This document shows positions 51,250 through 60,458 of a stretch of 64,000 nt of DNA, piece after piece. The stretch spans positions 62,001-126,000 of the forward strand of contig CAZGQS010000004.1 of assembly GCA_964527775.1 (NCBI GenBank). Reading direction: 5' to 3'. Each line of letters starts with the position of its first letter. Position 1 is the stretch's first letter. The DNA is from VMCP01 sp964527775 (GTDB lineage Bacteria > Bacteroidota > Bacteroidia > NS11-12g > UBA955). The position numbers and the translations under genes are program-made. The notes under the pieces were generated by a model. It saw nothing but the letters and a program-made list of their open reading frames with translations. It was not told where the DNA came from and did no database searches.

Positions 51250-51265
51250 TATTTTATTAAAAATC

Positions 51266-52561
51266 ATGGCATATTTTTTTACTTCAGAATCTGTGAGCGA
51301 AGGCCATCCAGATAAAGTGGCTGACCAAATATCTGACGCGTTAATTGATCATTTCTTGGCGTATGACCCTAGCAGTAAAGTGGCATGCGAAACTTTGGTA
51401 ACTACCGGTCAGGTAGTATTGGCGGGTGAAGTTAAGTCTGACGCATACCTAGATGTGCAGAAAATTGCTCGTGAAGTGATTGCAAAAATTGGTTACACCA
51501 AAAGTGAATACATGTTTGATTCAAACAGTTGTGGAGTTTTAAGTGCGATTCACGAACAAAGCCCTGATATCAATCAAGGGGTTGAGCGTAAAAATCCTGA
51601 AGAACAAGGCGCTGGTGACCAAGGAATGATGTTTGGTTATGCAAATAATGAAACTGAAAACTACATGCCTTTGCCATTGATGTTGGCACATTTGATTTTG
51701 GAAGAGTTGGCTGCAATTCGCAGGGAGAATTCTGACATTACGTATTTGCGTCCTGATGCAAAGAGTCAAGTAACTTTAGAGTATTCTGATGATCACAAAC
51801 CTCTAAGAATTGATACCATTGTAATTTCAACTCAGCATGATGATTTCATCAAGCCTGAGAATGCAAGTCAAGAGGCTCAAGACAAGGCAGATGATGCTAT
51901 TTTAGCAAAAATTGCTCACGATTTGAAGACTATTTTGATGCCACGCGTAATTAAGCGTTTGGGTGATAAATTGGCTTTCTTGTTTGAAGGAGATATCAAA
52001 TATCATATCAATCCAACCGGAAAATTTGTCATTGGTGGTCCTCACGGTGATACAGGTTTGACGGGAAGAAAAATCATTGTTGATACTTACGGTGGACGTG
52101 GTGCACACGGTGGAGGAGCATTCTCTGGAAAAGATCCTAGTAAGGTAGATAGAAGTGCAGCTTATGCTACACGTCATATTGCTAAGAATATTGTTGCTGC
52201 AGGCTTGTGTGATACTGCATTGGTTCAAGTGAGTTATGCCATTGGTGTAGCAAGACCTGTAGGGTTGTTTGTTGATACCTATGGAACTGCTAAAGTGGGA
52301 ATGACTGACGGGGAGATTGCTGCAAAATTGTTGGAAATGCCTGAGTTTGACTTGCGTCCTTATTTCATTGAGCAACGTTTTAATTTGAGAAGCCCAATTT
52401 ATTTGGAAACAGCTGCTTACGGTCACATGGGTAGAACTTGTGAGACGGTAACTAAGGTGTTTAATAAGGGAACCAAGAATGAAAAATCAGTAACAGTGAA
52501 GTTGTTCCCATGGGAAGAATTGAACGCGGTTTCTGCGGTTAAGGCAGCATTTGGTTTGTAA
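51266..52561 (+). CDS. metK: S-adenosylmethionine synthetase
   Basis: This 431-residue enzyme makes SAM from ATP and methionine. Motifs: SEGHPDKVADQISDA (metal/ATP site), GAGDQGMMFGYA, GGPHGDTGLTGRKIIVDTYGG, GGGAFSGKDPSKVDRSAAY, and ARPVGLFVDTYGT. It is slightly longer than the 380-residue norm. The extra residues lie mostly around 169-214 and at the C-terminus, as in other Bacteroidota. It stands 49 bases before glmS. Confidence 0.96.
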   Translation: MAYFFTSESVSEGHPDKVADQISDALIDHFLAYDPSSKVACETLVTTGQVVLAGEVKSDAYLDVQKIAREVIAKIGYTKSEYMFDSNSCGVLSAIHEQSPDINQGVERKNPEEQGAGDQGMMFGYANNETENYMPLPLMLAHLILEELAAIRRENSDITYLRPDAKSQVTLEYSDDHKPLRIDTIVISTQHDDFIKPENASQEAQDKADDAILAKIAHDLKTILMPRVIKRLGDKLAFLFEGDIKYHINPTGKFVIGGPHGDTGLTGRKIIVDTYGGRGAHGGGAFSGKDPSKVDRSAAYATRHIAKNIVAAGLCDTALVQVSYAIGVARPVGLFVDTYGTAKVGMTDGEIAAKLLEMPEFDLRPYFIEQRFNLRSPIYLETAAYGHMGRTCETVTKVFNKGTKNEKSVTVKLFPWEELNAVSAVKAAFGL

Positions 52562-52570
52562 TAAAGAGTA

Positions 52571-52600
52571 AACGTCCCCCGAAAAAACGTCCCCCGAAAG
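52571..52600 (+). repeat. 15-bp tandem duplication just upstream of glmS
   Basis: AACGTCCCCCGAAAA (52571-52585) is followed directly by AACGTCCCCCGAAAG (52586-52600), 14 of 15 bases identical. The second unit ends 10 bases before the glmS ATG. The CCCCC run is striking in this AT-rich context. A related GTCCCCCGAAAAAA occurs inside the SRAP gene near 36211. Confidence 0.7.
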
Positions 52601-52610
52601 AAGAAAAAAT

Positions 52611-54452
52611 ATGTGTGGAATTGTAGGTTATATTGGAAAACGCGAAGCTTATCCTATTGTAGTTAAAGGTTTAAAGCGCCTTGAATACCGCGGGTATGAC
52701 AGTGCGGGTGTTGCTTTGTTGAACGGCGACATGCGCATTTATAAGACCAAAGGTAAGGTGGCTGACTTGGAAGAGTTGGTGGGAGATAGCGATGTGAGCG
52801 CACATATTGGGATGGGGCACACGCGTTGGGCAACTCATGGAGAGCCTAACGATGCGAATGCGCACCCGCATTTGAGTGATTCGGGCGATTTGAGTATTAT
52901 TCACAACGGAATTATAGAGAATTATGCAACCTTGAAAGAAGGGTTGTTGCAGCGAGGGCATAAGTTTAGCAGCGATACGGATACGGAGGTTTTGGCGCAT
53001 CTGATTGAAGATGTGATGCAAAATGCGAAGTTGAGTTTGGCCGATGCTGTAAGGGCATCGTTGAAGCAAGTTGTTGGAGCTTATGCCATCGTTATTTTGA
53101 GTAAGAACCACCCTGAGCACGTCATTGCTGCGAGAAAAGGCAGTCCGCTAGTGGTGGGAATTGGTTCAGATAGGGGTGAGTATTTCTTTGCATCAGATGC
53201 AACGCCCATTGTTGAGTATACCAAGAAAGTGGTTTACTTGAAAGACGGTGAGATTGCCATTGTTGAGAACCAGGAGATGATTATTAAGAGCATTGACAAC
53301 GTGGTTCAAGTGCCTTATGTTCAAGAGTTAGAGTTGAATTTGGAGCAGTTGGAAAAAGGCGGGTACGAGCATTTTATGCTCAAAGAAATTTACGAACAGC
53401 CTAAGTCCATTTTTGATAGTTACCGCGGTCGATTTGATGCTCCTACGGGAACCTTCCACATGCGCAGTTTGGAAGAGCACGCTGATAAGTTGAAAGACAT
53501 CAAGCGCTTGATTCTCATTGGATGTGGAACCAGTTGGCATGCCGGTTTGGTAGCTGAATATTTGTTCGAAGATTTTGCACGTTTGCCTGTGGAAGTTGAA
53601 TATGCGTCGGAGTTTAGGTATAGAAATCCGGTTTTGTATTCTGATGACTTGGTAGTGGCTATTTCCCAAAGCGGCGAAACGGCAGATACTTTGGCGGCCA
53701 TGGATTTGTCGAAGCGCAAGAGTGCCACCGTGTTTGGAGTTTGTAACGTAGTGGGTAGCAGCATTCCTCGATTGAGTGATGCGGGCGCTTACACGCATGC
53801 GGGTCCTGAGATTGGGGTTGCGAGCACAAAGGCGTTTACGGCTCAAGTTACGGTTTTGACCTTGTTGGCATTGGGAATAGCAAAATTGAGGGGTACCATG
53901 AGTATTCAAGCCATTTCGGACGTGATGAAGGAGTTGGAACAAATTCCAGCGAAGATTGAGAAGGCTTTGAAGTTGAACGACGAGATTGTAGAACTATCGA
54001 AGTTGTACAAGGACTCTAGGAATTTCCTTTATTTAGGACGTGGATACAACTTCCCAGTGGCCTTAGAAGGTGCATTGAAGTTGAAAGAGATCAGTTATAT
54101 TCATGCTGAGGGATATCCTGCAGCGGAAATGAAGCACGGTCCGATAGCTTTGATTGATGCGGAAATGCCAGTAGTTGTGATTGCTACCAATAGTGAGCAC
54201 TACGAAAAGGTAGTAAGCAACATTCAAGAAGTTAAAGCGCGTAAAGGCAGAGTAATTGCTGTAGTTACAGAGGGTAACAAAGATTTGATTGGATTAGTAG
54301 ATCACATCATTGAAGTTCCTGAAACGATTGAAGCTTTAAGTCCGTTGATCAACACCATTCCATTGCAATTGTTGAGTTATCACATTGCGGTGATGAGGGG
54401 TTGCAACGTAGACCAGCCGAGGAACTTGGCAAAGAGTGTAACGGTGGAGTAG
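52611..54452 (+). CDS. glmS: Glutamine-fructose-6-phosphate transaminase (isomerising)
   Basis: This 613-residue enzyme makes glucosamine 6-phosphate. It begins MCGIVGYIG (Cys2 catalytic), has RLEYRGYDSAGVAL, GHTRWATHGEPNDANAHPH, then the sugar-isomerase domains with GCGTSWHAGLVAEYLFE, SQSGETADTLAAM and the C-terminal NLAKSVTVE. Length is normal. No glmS-ribozyme-like leader fits in the 49-base gap, but a 15-bp tandem repeat lies there. Confidence 0.96.
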   Translation: MCGIVGYIGKREAYPIVVKGLKRLEYRGYDSAGVALLNGDMRIYKTKGKVADLEELVGDSDVSAHIGMGHTRWATHGEPNDANAHPHLSDSGDLSIIHNGIIENYATLKEGLLQRGHKFSSDTDTEVLAHLIEDVMQNAKLSLADAVRASLKQVVGAYAIVILSKNHPEHVIAARKGSPLVVGIGSDRGEYFFASDATPIVEYTKKVVYLKDGEIAIVENQEMIIKSIDNVVQVPYVQELELNLEQLEKGGYEHFMLKEIYEQPKSIFDSYRGRFDAPTGTFHMRSLEEHADKLKDIKRLILIGCGTSWHAGLVAEYLFEDFARLPVEVEYASEFRYRNPVLYSDDLVVAISQSGETADTLAAMDLSKRKSATVFGVCNVVGSSIPRLSDAGAYTHAGPEIGVASTKAFTAQVTVLTLLALGIAKLRGTMSIQAISDVMKELEQIPAKIEKALKLNDEIVELSKLYKDSRNFLYLGRGYNFPVALEGALKLKEISYIHAEGYPAAEMKHGPIALIDAEMPVVVIATNSEHYEKVVSNIQEVKARKGRVIAVVTEGNKDLIGLVDHIIEVPETIEALSPLINTIPLQLLSYHIAVMRGCNVDQPRNLAKSVTVE

Positions 54453-54545
54453 TTTCGAACGGGGGTGATTTGGTGCCCTTGTTGATTTGAAAAATTGCTA
54501 CTGATTTTGTGATATCTTCGCAATTAGGACTTTATTAATTCTTCA

Positions 54546-57500
54546 ATGTTAAAATTTCGATGGCAAAGAATATTGTTGGGTATATGCTTGGCAGTAGCGA
54601 TTTTATTCGGCGTTATAACAACTACATTAAATTACAAGAAAGATCAAATAATCAATGATTTAGTTCAAGAATTGAACGCTGATTTTGTAGGTCAGATTTC
54701 TTTAAAGGATGTTCAAATATCACCTTTTGCTAATTTCCCGTATATATCAATTGATCTAAAAGAGGTTAAGGTTTTCCAAGATAAAAATTCATTAAAAACA
54801 CCCATTTTAGATTTAAAAGATCTGTATGTTGGATTTGATTTATGGACAATCTTATCGGGAAAGTACAACATTAAACTCCTTAAACTGAAAGATGGTTACC
54901 TGCACATTGTACAGGATGTAAATGGGAATTTTAATATAGCTAAGGCACTTGCAACCAAAAGCGAAACTGAAGTTTCGAGCGAGGCGTTGCATTTAGACCT
55001 TCAAAAGATTGAAATTTCCGATGTAGAGATTGATAAACTCAACGAAGAAAACAACATTTTAATTGATGTTAAAATCAGTAAAGCGAAGTCTAAATTAAAA
55101 TTGAGTGATACCCAAACAAGTTTTACTTTAGACTCAAAGTTTTTATTGACTGTTATAAAAGGGGTTGATACGACTTTAATTAAAAACAAACAGTTTGAAA
55201 TTGATACTAAGTTAAAGTATTCCGATGTGTCTCAAATACTAAATGTGGACCCTTCGGAAATTCGTTTGGAAGATGCATTGTTTAAGATGCAGGGCAACAT
55301 GGATTTTGACAATGACATGTTTTTAGATTTAAGGTTTGAAGGGGCAAAGCCCAATTTCGATTTGTTTATAGCATTTGCTCCCAAAGAATTGGTTCCGGTA
55401 TTGAAAAATTATGATAATCAAGGTAAGGTTTATTTTGATTGTAGTATTAAAGGAAAATCCATTAACGGTCATAACCCCAAAATTGATGCTAATTTTGGAT
55501 GTTCTGAAGCTTACTTTGCCAATAAAATCAACAATAAAAAGCTCGATAAATTACAATTCAAGGGACATTTTACTAACGGAGAAGCGAGGAATGCTTCAAC
55601 ATCGCAGTTTTCTATTTTGAATTTTGGGGCAAGGCCTGAAGCCGGGTTGTTCAGCGGTAGCTTGGTTGTGAGGAATTTTGATTCTCCAGATATCAAATTA
55701 AAACTGATTTCTGATTTTCAATTGGATTTTCTTGCCAAGTTTTTAAACTTAGAAAGTTTAAAGAACCTTAAAGGCAGTGTGAAGTTAACCATGAATTTTC
55801 GGGATATCATAGATTTAGAGCATCCCGAACGAAGCATTGAAAAACTCAATGAATCTTATTTTACTGAATTATTGGTGAAGGATTTGAGCTTCTCTTCACC
55901 AGATTATCATTTAGCAGTTAAGGATTTAGATATTAGTACTTCGGTTAGAGGTACCGAGGCCAAAGTAGATTATTTCAATCTGAAAATTGGAAAATCTGAT
56001 ATATCCGTAAAAGGCAAAATCAGTGATTTACCGGCTATTTTACATCATACGGATAAATTAGTGGTTACTGAGTTGGTAGTTAATTCTAAGTATTTGGACA
56101 TCTATGAATTGACAAATACTGGAAAGAAGGGCGTTGAACCTGTAAATGAACAAATCGAAAATTTTAGAGCTAATTTGTTATTTAAGAGTTCAGCAAAATC
56201 AATTTTAGAATCTCCAAATTTGCCTGTAGGTGAGTTTTTTATTGATGATTTGTATGCCAAGATGAAGCACTACCCTCATACATTGCATGATTTTGAGGCT
56301 GATGTGATGATTGATAAACGGGATTTGAGAATCATTGACTTCAAAGGCGAAATTGATAAAAGTGATTTTCATTTTGCTGGAAAGCTATTCAATTATGATT
56401 TATGGTTTATGGACAAACCGTTGGGTGATACCAAGATTGAATTTGCATTGGATTCCAGATTATTACAATTGGCTGATTTGTTCTCATACGGCGGTGAAAA
56501 TTATGTTCCAAAGGATTATCGATACGAGGAATTGAGCAAACTTAATATTCATGGATTTGCTGATTTGCACTTTAATAATGGGCTTCGATCTACTGATTTA
56601 TACATTGATCATATAGATGCCAAAATGAAAGTTCATCCCATGCGTTTCGAGAATTTTTCAGGGCGTTTTCATTTAGAAGATCACAATCTCAAGGTAGAAA
56701 AGTTCTCAGGTAAAATTGGGAGGTCCTCATTTGTGGCCAATATGAATTATTATTTTGGTGATGATTTGGGTAGAAAGAAGGATAGGAATTTTCTTTATTT
56801 AAACTCGCCCAATTTGGATTTTGATGAGCTTTTTAATTACAATCCAGCACCTGTAATAAATCAGTCTAATACAGCTAAACATGATTCGGTGTTTAATGTA
56901 TTTCAGATACCATTTCCCGATATGAGCTTTCATTTTGGTGTGAAACACCTGAAATATCACCGGATCATGTTGGATGATTTTGATCTACACATCCGTACTC
57001 AGAAGAATCATCATATTCATATTGATTCTATGAATGTTTATGCAGCGGGTGGACAAATACGTATCAAAGGTGATTTAGACGGGTCAAGTAAAAGTAAGCT
57101 CTATTTTAATCCGAATATGAGTTTTCAGAACGTAAACTTAGATAAACTCTTGTTCAAGTTTGAAAATTTTGGTCAAGATCATCTAGTTTCTGAACAATTG
57201 CATGGAAAAATATCTGGAAGTTTGTATGGACAAATTCATATACATCCTGATTTAGTGCCAATCATTGACGATTCGGAAATTCATTTAGACCTAGAAGTGG
57301 TTGATGGTCAATTGGTGAATTATGGTCCAATGATGTATTTTGCCGACTATTTCCAAGACAAGAATTTAAAACGAGTATCCTTTGATACGTTGGTGAATCA
57401 TATAGATATAACGAAGGGTAGATTGTCTATTCCTAAAATGCTGATTAATTCGTCTTTAGGTTTTATTGAGTTATCGGGTAAGCAGGATATGGAGTTTAAT

Positions 57501-57713
57501 TTCGATTATTATTTGCGGATACCTTTAAAGTTAGCCACCAAAGAGGCACTAGGCAAACTTTTAAACAAGAAACCAGCAGAAATAGATCCAAATCAGACCG
57601 ATGAAATTGCAACTTTAGATCCAACGAAAAAAGTTAAATTCATCAATTTGAGAATGAAAGGAAATCCAGATAATTTCAAGATTACCTTAGCTAAGGACAA
57701 GAAAAAGGGTTAG
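54546..57713 (+). CDS. AsmA-like family protein
   Basis: This 1055-residue protein has one N-terminal membrane segment (about residues 8-27, RILLGICLAVAILFGVITTT) and a long beta-rich periplasmic region. It has the AsmA N-terminal pattern (ISLKDVQISPFANFPYISIDLKEVKVFQD, with LYVGFDLWTIL and NIKLLKLKDGYLHI). The C-terminal AsmA-2-type segment ends FINLRMKGNPDNFKITL. AsmA-like proteins are thought to move lipids between membranes. TATCTTCG (54512-54519) is a near match to the -7 consensus. Confidence 0.85.
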   Translation: MLKFRWQRILLGICLAVAILFGVITTTLNYKKDQIINDLVQELNADFVGQISLKDVQISPFANFPYISIDLKEVKVFQDKNSLKTPILDLKDLYVGFDLWTILSGKYNIKLLKLKDGYLHIVQDVNGNFNIAKALATKSETEVSSEALHLDLQKIEISDVEIDKLNEENNILIDVKISKAKSKLKLSDTQTSFTLDSKFLLTVIKGVDTTLIKNKQFEIDTKLKYSDVSQILNVDPSEIRLEDALFKMQGNMDFDNDMFLDLRFEGAKPNFDLFIAFAPKELVPVLKNYDNQGKVYFDCSIKGKSINGHNPKIDANFGCSEAYFANKINNKKLDKLQFKGHFTNGEARNASTSQFSILNFGARPEAGLFSGSLVVRNFDSPDIKLKLISDFQLDFLAKFLNLESLKNLKGSVKLTMNFRDIIDLEHPERSIEKLNESYFTELLVKDLSFSSPDYHLAVKDLDISTSVRGTEAKVDYFNLKIGKSDISVKGKISDLPAILHHTDKLVVTELVVNSKYLDIYELTNTGKKGVEPVNEQIENFRANLLFKSSAKSILESPNLPVGEFFIDDLYAKMKHYPHTLHDFEADVMIDKRDLRIIDFKGEIDKSDFHFAGKLFNYDLWFMDKPLGDTKIEFALDSRLLQLADLFSYGGENYVPKDYRYEELSKLNIHGFADLHFNNGLRSTDLYIDHIDAKMKVHPMRFENFSGRFHLEDHNLKVEKFSGKIGRSSFVANMNYYFGDDLGRKKDRNFLYLNSPNLDFDELFNYNPAPVINQSNTAKHDSVFNVFQIPFPDMSFHFGVKHLKYHRIMLDDFDLHIRTQKNHHIHIDSMNVYAAGGQIRIKGDLDGSSKSKLYFNPNMSFQNVNLDKLLFKFENFGQDHLVSEQLHGKISGSLYGQIHIHPDLVPIIDDSEIHLDLEVVDGQLVNYGPMMYFADYFQDKNLKRVSFDTLVNHIDITKGRLSIPKMLINSSLGFIELSGKQDMEFNFDYYLRIPLKLATKEALGKLLNKKPAEIDPNQTDEIATLDPTKKVKFINLRMKGNPDNFKITLAKDKKKG

Positions 57714-57716
57714 TCC

Positions 57717-58967
57717 TTACTGCTTGTCAATTTTATACAATCTACCAGCATCTGTGATGGCATATAAAGTACCATCGGCGCTTTGAGTGATGTCTCTGAA
57801 TCGTTGTTGTTCCGAAACCAAAAGGCGTTCTTCTCCGAGTACTTTATTATTTTGAATGTGCAGTCGAGCAATGTGAGTACCACCAAGCGCTCCTACAAAT
57901 AGGTTGTTTTGCCATTCGGGAATTTTATTTCCCTTGTAAAAGGTCATTCCGCTGGGCGAAATTGCTGGGTCCCAATAATAAATGGGTTGTTCCATGTCTT
58001 CTTTTTGTTGAATGCCTTGACCTACTTTTTGTCCGCTGTATTCAATTCCATAGGTAATTATGGGCCAACCGTAGTTTTTCCCTGGGTCTAGTAAATTGAT
58101 TTCGTCGCCCGCCTTTGGACCAAATTCCCCCAGCCAAATTTGACCGGTAATGGGGTGAATGGCTAATCCTTGTGGATTACGATGTCCCATGGTGTAAAGT
58201 TCTTCGAGGGCTCCCGTACCATTAAATTTTGGATTATTTGGAGCGGCTTTGCCTTCGGTGGTAATTCGAATCACTTTACCCAAGCTACTAGATACGGATT
58301 GTGCTTGATTTCTGATGTTTGCATCTGAGCGTTCGCCCAAGCTGATCAACAAGTACCCTGAATTATCCATTACAATACGAGCGCCATAATGCAAATTGCC
58401 GTTGTAGGGAGTATTGGATCGGTAAATCACCGATACAGATTCTAGGGCATCTTCATTTTCAGACAATCTGCCTTTGGCCACCGATGTAACACTACCTCCA
58501 GCTACACTTTCTGAGTAAGCCCAATAAAGCATTCTATTTGACTGAAAATTTGGGTCTACACAGATACCGAGAAGTCCGCCTTGTCCTGAGTAATAAACCG
58601 GAGGTACATTGGCAATATTTCCGCTTAGAATTCCTTCGGGAGCAACCGTTTTCATGTTCCCCCCTTGCTCGGTGATGATGAGTTTCCCATTAGGTAATGC
58701 GGCAATTCCCCACGGGTCTTTTAAACTACTGCTGATGATTTGAAATTGGAATGGTGTTTTTGTTTTAAGGCTTCCAACCCGAGTTTGTCCAATAAAAGCG
58801 GGTGCATATTTCGTCACCGTTGGTCTAGTTTCGACGGGCGCACCTAGTTCGAGGGTTATGGTTGAATCTTTGGGATTGTTATTGTTTGGGGATTCACCTT
58901 TTTTACAAGAGTTAAGATGTACTAATAATGTAAATGCTAGGGTGATTTTTAGGGTGGCGTTTTGCAT
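57717..58967 (-). CDS. PQQ-dependent sugar dehydrogenase family lipoprotein
   Basis: This 416-residue lipoprotein has the lipobox LNSC (Cys21) and a six-bladed propeller typical of soluble glucose/sorbosone dehydrogenases. Signatures are PWGIAALPNGKLIITEQGG, GQGGLLGICVDPNF, GNLHYGARIVMDNSGYLLISLGER and MGHRNPQGLAIHPITGQIWLGEFGPKAGDEIN, then NYGWPIITYG. It probably oxidises sugars in the periplasm using PQQ. An ATG further upstream (59027) exists, but 58967 gives the proper lipoprotein signal. Confidence 0.85.
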   Translation of the reverse strand: MQNATLKITLAFTLLVHLNSCKKGESPNNNNPKDSTITLELGAPVETRPTVTKYAPAFIGQTRVGSLKTKTPFQFQIISSSLKDPWGIAALPNGKLIITEQGGNMKTVAPEGILSGNIANVPPVYYSGQGGLLGICVDPNFQSNRMLYWAYSESVAGGSVTSVAKGRLSENEDALESVSVIYRSNTPYNGNLHYGARIVMDNSGYLLISLGERSDANIRNQAQSVSSSLGKVIRITTEGKAAPNNPKFNGTGALEELYTMGHRNPQGLAIHPITGQIWLGEFGPKAGDEINLLDPGKNYGWPIITYGIEYSGQKVGQGIQQKEDMEQPIYYWDPAISPSGMTFYKGNKIPEWQNNLFVGALGGTHIARLHIQNNKVLGEERLLVSEQQRFRDITQSADGTLYAITDAGRLYKIDKQ

Positions 58968-59095
58968 TTTTTTACTTTGGGCAATGATAGTTTGATTTTG
59001 ATGATGAATGGTTTTGTGAACTGTCATTTTTTAATAAGTATTTAGTTATTAATTTCATCAGATGGGTGTATGAAAGGTTACGTAGAATCAAATGG

Positions 59096-59129
59096 TTTGA
59101 AATTATTGAGTTAAGATTAATTACTTTTG
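59096..59129 (+). promoter_or_regulatory. Putative promoter (TTTG / TACTTTTG) for the methyltransferase
   Basis: TTTG at 59096-59099 and TACTTTTG at 59122-59129 are 22 bases apart. The box ends 4 bases before the ATG at 59134, so the mRNA would have almost no leader. Confidence 0.45.
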
Positions 59130-59133
59130 CCGC

Positions 59134-60036
59134 ATGAGTATTGCCTCAACCATTTTAAAGAGATTGTTTCTCCCACCTCATATTTTTAGAGTCATCAAAT
59201 TGCAACGCAATCGCAAGAAGCACGACAGATCTGCAGATGATGCTCAGTTAAAATTGTATCACGATATTTTGCCAGGAGATTACTTGCATTATGGGTATTT
59301 TGAGAATCCAGATATTCATCCCTTAGATATGTCATTTAGGATGATTTACGAAGCTCAAGACAATTATGGTAAGAAGTTAACCTCCTTGATCACTGATTTT
59401 GAAAATCCTGTGTTTGATGTTGGATGTGGTATGGGTGGATTGTTGGGGCAGATGAATTCTATGAACTTAAAGGCCATTGGACTTACTCCTGATGTCAATC
59501 AAGTGAAACACATCAAGTCTAAATATCCGAATGAGGTGGTTCATTCAAAGTTTGAGGATTTTAACTCAGATGGTTATGAAGGGTATTTTGGAACTCTGAT
59601 TACATCAGAATCTCTTCAATATTTGAAATTAGATATGGCTTTGCCTTTGATTCAGAAGGTGTTGAAAGACGGCGGAAAATGGATTGCTTGTGATTATTTT
59701 AAAACCGGAGCAAAAGGGGAGAAAAGCGGACACAATTGGGAGGTATTTGAGCAAAAGCTGAAAGAAAACGGATTTAAAATCACGTTTCAGGAAGATATAA
59801 CCAAGCACATATTGCCCACTATTGGTTATGCGCATCACTGGGCTACGAAAATTGGGGTTCCTTTGAAAAATTACGGAATTGGAAAGTTAAAGGTGAAAGC
59901 TCCAGGAATCTATTACGCTTTAGAGACTGTGTTACCGGGAATAGATGCAAAGATTGAAAAAAATATTCAGACGGTAGACCCTGAAATATTTGCTGCCAAC
60001 AAGAGGTATATCTTGATGGTCATTGAAAGAGCGTAA
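59134..60036 (+). CDS. Class I SAM-dependent methyltransferase
   Basis: This 300-residue cytosolic methyltransferase has the SAM-binding motif PVFDVGCGMGGLLGQM, then GLTPDVNQVKHIKSKYP and the motif IV-like LITSESLQYL. KDGGKWIACDYFKTG is the motif VI-like region. The N-terminal HDILPGDYLHYGYFENPDIHP resembles cyclopropane-fatty-acid- or sterol-type methyltransferases. The substrate is unknown. It stands alone, converging with the small lipoprotein gene. Confidence 0.83.
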   Translation: MSIASTILKRLFLPPHIFRVIKLQRNRKKHDRSADDAQLKLYHDILPGDYLHYGYFENPDIHPLDMSFRMIYEAQDNYGKKLTSLITDFENPVFDVGCGMGGLLGQMNSMNLKAIGLTPDVNQVKHIKSKYPNEVVHSKFEDFNSDGYEGYFGTLITSESLQYLKLDMALPLIQKVLKDGGKWIACDYFKTGAKGEKSGHNWEVFEQKLKENGFKITFQEDITKHILPTIGYAHHWATKIGVPLKNYGIGKLKVKAPGIYYALETVLPGIDAKIEKNIQTVDPEIFAANKRYILMVIERA

Positions 60037-60038
60037 GC

Positions 60039-60443
60039 TTATTTTTTACTTAGAATTCCAGATCCCAATACGGCGAATTCAGCCGTGTCGTTGGCGGTGT
60101 TGATTCTGTGGCTGTAATCAAAGCTGCCTGTTTTTCTGATAATCTGAATTTTTTCAGTACCGTTTGGTAAGGATTTGTTGATGTTGATGATGTTTTCTGC
60201 ACCAAAATAATACTTGTTATCATCAATGTTTAAGTATAGACCCTCTTTGTCTTCCCACATGGTGTGTGTGATGGTATCTCTAAAAAATCGGGTGTTTGTG
60301 GGATTAGTATTGCTTCCTTTGTAGGTATACTCAGTGAAGGCAATATCGCCTTCGAAGGTTCCTTTGTTAACGGGTTTGCCTGTGATGGTTTCACAAGAAT
60401 TCAATAGGGCCAAGGTGAGGATAAATCCCAAAAGAGTTTTCAT
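60039..60443 (-). CDS. Small lipoprotein of unknown function
   Basis: This 134-residue lipoprotein has the lipobox LNSC (Cys17) and a beta-rich body with no recognised domain (EGDIAFTEYTYKGSN, then EDKEGLYLNIDDNKYYFGAE). TAGTTTTG on the minus strand (60451-60458) forms a -7 match, 7 bases upstream of the ATG, overlapping the stop of the DUF5686 gene. Function is unknown. Confidence 0.72.
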   Translation of the reverse strand: MKTLLGFILTLALLNSCETITGKPVNKGTFEGDIAFTEYTYKGSNTNPTNTRFFRDTITHTMWEDKEGLYLNIDDNKYYFGAENIININKSLPNGTEKIQIIRKTGSFDYSHRINTANDTAEFAVLGSGILSKK

Positions 60444-60450
60444 AATGGAA

Positions 60451-60458
60451 CAAAACTA
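60451..60458 (-). promoter_or_regulatory. Putative -7 element (TAGTTTTG)
   Basis: On the minus strand TAGTTTTG matches TAnnTTTG, overlaps the TAG stop of the DUF5686 gene and ends 7 bases before the small lipoprotein ATG. It may allow independent transcription. Confidence 0.3.

Noticed and set aside
51137..51265. SAM riboswitch ahead of metK.
   Set aside because: The -7 box at 51242 leaves a leader of about 10 bases, and no SAM-I-like conserved stems are visible in the spacer.
51902..52426. 174-residue minus-strand ORF in metK.
   Set aside because: It is a shadow of a strongly conserved gene.
53328..53942. 204-residue minus-strand ORF in glmS.
   Set aside because: It is a shadow of glmS, with no recognisable motif and a His/Gln/Asn/Arg-rich random composition.
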